A DNA stretch of 64,000 bases, taken from contig NZ_CP133771.1 in assembly GCF_031348265.1 (NCBI RefSeq), forward strand, positions 7,192,001 to 7,256,000, read 5' to 3'. Shown here piece after piece: positions 60,726 to 64,000 of the stretch. Below the pieces are notes generated by a model, which saw only the letters and a list, made by a program, of their open reading frames with translations, was not told the DNA's origin and ran no database searches. The DNA comes from Streptomyces collinus (GTDB lineage: Bacteria > Actinomycetota > Actinomycetes > Streptomycetales > Streptomycetaceae). Numbering within the stretch: position 1 is the first letter of the stretch; each line of letters opens with the position of its first letter. The position numbers and the translations under genes are program-made.

Positions 60726-62033
60726 GTGAGCGAGACACCACCGAACACCCTGCAATACCGCTTTGACGGGCCAGAAGAGGCTCCCGTCCTGATCCTGGGT
60801 CCCTCACTGGGTACCACATGGCACATGTGGGACCGCCAGATCCCCGAGCTGACCAAGCAGTGGCGCGTCTTCCGGTTCGACCTGCCCGGCCACGGCGGCG
60901 CTCCCGCGTACCCGGCGGGGTCGGTGAGTGACCTCACCACGCGGCTGCTGGCCACCCTCGAAGGGCTCGGCGTGCAGCGCTTCGGCTACGCGGGCTGCGC
61001 GCTCGGCGGTGCCGTCGGCATCGAGCTGGCCCTGCGCCACCCGGAGCGGCTCGCCTCGCTCGCGCTGATCGCCGCCTCGCCCCGCTTCGGCACGGCCGAC
61101 GAGTTCCGGCAGCGGGGCGTGATAGTCCGCACCAACGGCCTCGACCCCATCGCCCGCAGCGCGCCCGAGCGCTGGTTCACCGGCGGGTTCGCCGCCGCGC
61201 AGCCCGCGATCACCGAGTGGGCCGTGCAGATGGTGCGCACCACCGACCCCGGCTGCTACATCGCCTCCTGCGAGGCGCTCGCCTCCTTCGACGTGCGCCC
61301 CGAACTCGGGCGGGTCGGCGTACCGACCCTGGTCCTGGTCGGATCGGACGACCAGGTCACCGGCCCGGCCGAGGCCCGCACGCTGGTCGCCGGCATCCCG
61401 GACGCCCGCCTCGCCGTCGTGCCCGGCGCCTCCCACCTGGTCCCGGTGGAGCAGCCCGGTGCGGTCACCGACCTGCTCGTGCGGCACTTCTCCACCGCCT
61501 GGCAGCCCGTCTTCGAGACCTCCACCGGCCAGAACGCCCTGCCCGCGGCCGCCCTCAAGCCGGTCCTGTCTCCCGCCCCGCCGCAGCCCCTGCAAACCGG
61601 GCCCGTCGCCGAGATCGCCCCGCTCGCCGTACCGCCGCAGGCCCAGGGCCGGCCCGACCCGTACGACGCCGGGATCAAGGTCCGCCGCGAGGTGCTGGGC
61701 GACGCGCACGTGGACCGGGCGCTCGCCCAGGCCGACGAGTTCTCCGGGGACTTCCAGGAGTTCGTCACCCGCTACGCCTGGGGCGAGATCTGGGACCGCC
61801 CCGGCCTGGACCGGCGCACCCGCAGCTGCGTCACCCTCACCGCCCTGGTCGCCGGCGGCCACCTGGACGAGCTGGCCTTCCACACCAGAGCCGCCCTGCG
61901 CAACGGCCTCACCCCGGGGGAGATCAAGGAAGTGCTGCTCCAGGCGGCCGTCTACTGCGGCGTCCCGGCCGCGAACAGCGCGTTCAAGGTGGCCCAGCAG
62001 GTCATCCGTGAGGAGACCACTCCCCAGGAGTGA
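60726..62033 (+). CDS. pcaL: 3-oxoadipate enol-lactonase / 4-carboxymuconolactone decarboxylase fusion
   Basis: This 435-residue fusion has two parts. The N-terminal alpha/beta-hydrolase (about 1-255; PcaD part) has catalytic Asp in LVGSDDQVTG and His in PGASHLVPVEQ. The nucleophile elbow reads GCALGG where GxSxG is expected. The C-terminal carboxymuconolactone decarboxylase (about 310-435; PcaC part) has DRRTRSCVTLTALVAGGHLD and EVLLQAAVYCGVPAANSAF. It catalyses the last two steps from protocatechuate to 3-oxoadipate. GTG 60726 with GAGAGG upstream was chosen. In streptomycetes it normally ends a pca operon, but here the IS110 element is directly upstream, so the upstream pca genes are lost or elsewhere. 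Confidence 0.9.
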   Translation: MSETPPNTLQYRFDGPEEAPVLILGPSLGTTWHMWDRQIPELTKQWRVFRFDLPGHGGAPAYPAGSVSDLTTRLLATLEGLGVQRFGYAGCALGGAVGIELALRHPERLASLALIAASPRFGTADEFRQRGVIVRTNGLDPIARSAPERWFTGGFAAAQPAITEWAVQMVRTTDPGCYIASCEALASFDVRPELGRVGVPTLVLVGSDDQVTGPAEARTLVAGIPDARLAVVPGASHLVPVEQPGAVTDLLVRHFSTAWQPVFETSTGQNALPAAALKPVLSPAPPQPLQTGPVAEIAPLAVPPQAQGRPDPYDAGIKVRREVLGDAHVDRALAQADEFSGDFQEFVTRYAWGEIWDRPGLDRRTRSCVTLTALVAGGHLDELAFHTRAALRNGLTPGEIKEVLLQAAVYCGVPAANSAFKVAQQVIREETTPQE

Positions 62034-62067
62034 GTCCGCGGGAAGGGCGCGGAGGCAGGATGGACCC

Positions 62068-62703
62068 ATGAAGCTCACGAAGAAGTCGCACGCCTGCGTC
62101 CGTCTGGAGAAGGCCGGCCGGACGCTCGTCCTCGACCCCGGCGCCTTCACCGAGGAGGACGCCGCGCTCGGTGCGGACGCGATCCTCGTCACCCACGAGC
62201 ACCCCGACCACTTCGACGAGTCCCGGCTGCGCGCGGCGATGGAGAGCAACCCGGCCGCCGGGATCTGGACCCTGCGGTCGGTCGCGGAGAAGATCTCCTC
62301 CGCCTTCCCCGGCCGCGTCCACACCGTCGGCCACGGCGACACCTTCACCGCCGCCGGCTTCGACGTCCAGGTCCACGGCGAACTCCACGCGGTGATCCAC
62401 CCGGACATCCCGCGCGTCACCAACGTCGGCTACCTCCTCGACGGCGGCACGGTCTTCCACCCCGGCGACGCCCTCACCGTCCCCGACCACCCGGTGGAGA
62501 CGCTGATGCTCCCCGTCATGGCCCCCTGGAGCAAGATCTCCGAGGTCATCGACTACGTCCGCGAGGTGAGGCCGCAGCGTGCCTACGACATCCACGACGC
62601 CCTCCTCACCGACCTGGCCCGGCCGATCTACGACCGGCAGATCGGGCAGCTCGGCGGCGCGCAGCACCTGCGGCTGACGCCGGGGGAGTCCGCCGAGGTC
62701 TGA
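62068..62703 (+). CDS. MBL-fold metallo-hydrolase
   Basis: This 211-residue protein has the metallo-beta-lactamase fold pattern: MKLTKKSHACVRLE, VLDPGAF, the metal motif THEHPDHFDE (about 50), HGELHAVIHPD (about 105), HPGDAL (about 132), and AYDIHDALLTD near the end. It resembles the UlaG-like group of unknown specificity. AGGCAGGA lies upstream of the ATG. It is a typical chromosomal neighbour of xthA here and appears intact. Confidence 0.88.
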   Translation: MKLTKKSHACVRLEKAGRTLVLDPGAFTEEDAALGADAILVTHEHPDHFDESRLRAAMESNPAAGIWTLRSVAEKISSAFPGRVHTVGHGDTFTAAGFDVQVHGELHAVIHPDIPRVTNVGYLLDGGTVFHPGDALTVPDHPVETLMLPVMAPWSKISEVIDYVREVRPQRAYDIHDALLTDLARPIYDRQIGQLGGAQHLRLTPGESAEV

Positions 62704-62748
62704 CGGGGCCGGGCGGCGTTGTCAGACCCGCCGGGTAGGTTGTGGGGC

Positions 62749-63528
62749 ATGCGCATCGCGACCTGGAACGTGAACTCGATCACCGCCCGCCTGCCGAGGC
62801 TCCTGGCCTGGCTGGAGAGCAGCGGCACGGACGTGCTGTGCCTCCAGGAGGCCAAGGTCGCCGAGGAGCAGTTCCCCTCGGAGCAGCTGCGCGAGCTGGG
62901 CTACGAGTCGGCGGTCCACGCGACCGGCCGGTGGAACGGCGTGGCGGTGCTCTCCCGCGTCGGCATCGAGGACGTCGTCAAGGGCGTGCCCGGCGACCCC
63001 GGGTTCGACGGCTCGGTGGAGCCCCGCGCCATCTCGGCGACCTGCGGCCCGCTGCGCGTCTGGTCGGTCTACGTGCCGAACGGCCGGGAGGTCGACCACC
63101 CGCACTACGCCTACAAGCTCCAGTGGTTCGAGGCCCTCAAGGCCGCCGTCGCCGGTGACGCGGCGGGCAGCCGCCCCTTCGCGGTGATGGGCGACTACAA
63201 CGTGGCGCCGACGGACGACGACGTCTTCGACCCCGCCTTCTTCGAGGGCTCCACCCACGTCACCCCCGCCGAGCGCGCCGCCCTGGCCTCCCTGCGCGAG
63301 GCGGGCCTGTCCGACGTGGTCCCGCGGCCCCTCAAGTACGACCACCCGTTCACGTACTGGGACTACCGCCAGCTCTCCTTCCCGAAGAACCGCGGCATGC
63401 GCATCGACCTGGTGTACGCCAACGCGCCCTTCGCGAAGGCGGTCAGCGACGCGTACGTGGACCGCGAGGAGCGCAAGGGCAAGGGCGCCTCGGACCACGC
63501 CCCCGTCGTCGTGGACCTGGACGTCTAG
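62749..63528 (+). CDS. xthA: Exodeoxyribonuclease III / AP endonuclease
   Basis: This 259-residue EEP-family nuclease has MRIATWNVNSITARLPRLLA, the metal Glu in LCLQEAK, VWSVYVPNGR, Asp and Asn in MGDYNVAPTD, TYWDYR, RIDLVYA and the catalytic His in GASDHAPVVVDL. It removes 3' blocks and cuts at abasic sites in base-excision repair. It is 45 bp after the MBL gene on the same strand. Length and motifs are complete. Confidence 0.95.
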   Translation: MRIATWNVNSITARLPRLLAWLESSGTDVLCLQEAKVAEEQFPSEQLRELGYESAVHATGRWNGVAVLSRVGIEDVVKGVPGDPGFDGSVEPRAISATCGPLRVWSVYVPNGREVDHPHYAYKLQWFEALKAAVAGDAAGSRPFAVMGDYNVAPTDDDVFDPAFFEGSTHVTPAERAALASLREAGLSDVVPRPLKYDHPFTYWDYRQLSFPKNRGMRIDLVYANAPFAKAVSDAYVDREERKGKGASDHAPVVVDLDV

Positions 63529-63533
63529 AGGCT

Positions 63534-64000
63534 TCAGGGCCGCAGCAGCCGCAGGTCGACCGAGTCCGCCAGGGCCGCCAGCCCCGCGTCGCCCGGGTGC
63601 AGACGGTCCCCGCTGTCGTAGGCGGGGAGCATCCGGGCGGGCCGCTGCGGATCGCGGACCACCGCGTCGAAGTCGAGCACGCCGTCGAAGGCCTCGCCGC
63701 CGCGGATCCACTCGTTCACCGCGACCCGCTCGGCGTCGACGGCGGCGGTGCACCGTGCCTCGCCCTCGCAGGGCAGGATCGTCGCAGCGAGCATCCGCAG
63801 CCCCCGGGCGTGCCCGCGCGCCGCCAGCTCGCGCAGCCCGGCGATCACCGCCTCCGCCGACGTGCCCCACCGCAGATCGTTGACGCCTTCGAAGACGACG
63901 GCCGTACGTGCCGACGGCTGGGCGAGGACGTCCCGGTCGAAGCGGTGCAGGGCGCTCACCCCGGCCGTGTCCGTGGACACCCCGTCACCGGGGTACCGGT
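63534..64000 (-). CDS. GDSL/SGNH-family esterase, C-terminal part
   Basis: The frame stays open to the window edge, so the N-terminus (with the GDS nucleophile block) is outside. Visible features are VSALHRFDRDVLAQ, the block III Asn in VFEGVNDLRWG, AATILPCEG, and the catalytic Asp-His pair in SGDRLHPGDAGLAALAD. These secreted-type esterases or lipases often follow housekeeping genes in streptomycetes. It converges on xthA with only 5 bp between stops. Confidence 0.85.
   Translation of the reverse strand, partial: RYPGDGVSTDTAGVSALHRFDRDVLAQPSARTAVVFEGVNDLRWGTSAEAVIAGLRELAARGHARGLRMLAATILPCEGEARCTAAVDAERVAVNEWIRGGEAFDGVLDFDAVVRDPQRPARMLPAYDSGDRLHPGDAGLAALADSVDLRLLRP

Noticed and set aside
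1..64000. CRISPR arrays, rRNA or tRNA genes
   Set aside because: No regularly spaced repeats and no rRNA or tRNA consensus segments were seen on either strand.

Overview
The DNA is very GC-rich, with GTG and TTG starts, tight ATGA/GTGA gene overlaps, CBM13-tagged secreted glycosidases and Asp23, DUF5994 and CsbD-type stress genes. This points to a Streptomyces or close relative. The window looks like accessory or island DNA on the left and middle, rejoining ordinary chromosomal genes at about 60.7 kb. All calls come from reading the sequence; no database search was run.

1-21.7 kb: the 3' part of a hybrid NRPS/PKS biosynthetic cluster, all on the + strand and nearly all translationally coupled. 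It runs: a large NRPS entering mid N-methyltransferase (MT/A-T, C-A-T, C-A-T, no thioesterase), an MFS exporter, an AT-less KS-carrier-reductase protein, a stand-alone A-T-C NRPS, a small putative alpha/beta-barrel protein, a PLP decarboxylase, a Dabb-fold protein, a phytanoyl-CoA-type dioxygenase, and a 4-hydroxyphenylglycine (Hpg) cassette (hmaS, hmo, hpgT). The layout suggests a reductively released, Hpg-containing, N-methylated peptide with one possible ketide extension. The product is not recognised.

21.7-27.6 kb: a patchwork of small stress and membrane genes (Asp23/Gls24, small membrane proteins, two DUF5994 proteins, CsbD-like) with several decayed neighbours: a frameshifted 'P10-family' gene, a PP2C/SpoIIE-phosphatase remnant and a truncated DUF5994. 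A candidate stress-sigma promoter precedes asp23.

27.9-38.1 kb: a plant cell-wall island of secreted enzymes: GH74 xyloglucanase (+ strand), then GH27, GH62, GH127 and GH43 (- strand). The first four carry ricin-type (CBM13-like) modules and the last an AbfB/CBM42 module. They appear to be separate transcription units with hairpin terminators, and two have similar inverted-repeat operators.

38.9-44.0 kb: a zinc uptake locus: aztA divergent from aztB-aztD-aztC-aztD2. A Zur-like palindrome overlaps both apparently leaderless starts. The second aztD copy has an in-frame stop 39 codons before its natural end.

44.3-54.2 kb: a LacI regulator divergent from a sugar ABC transporter (binding protein and two permeases), followed by cytosolic GH65 and GH3 enzymes. 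LacI-type operator repeats lie in the shared promoter region.

54.2-60.7 kb: scarred DNA with a frameshifted alanine-rich gene, a PfkB sugar kinase, a 5'-truncated LamG-GH32 gene between two minus-strand GH32 tails, and a doubly damaged IS110 element. Beyond the IS lie pcaL (without the rest of a pca operon), an MBL-fold hydrolase, exonuclease III and a partial GDSL esterase.
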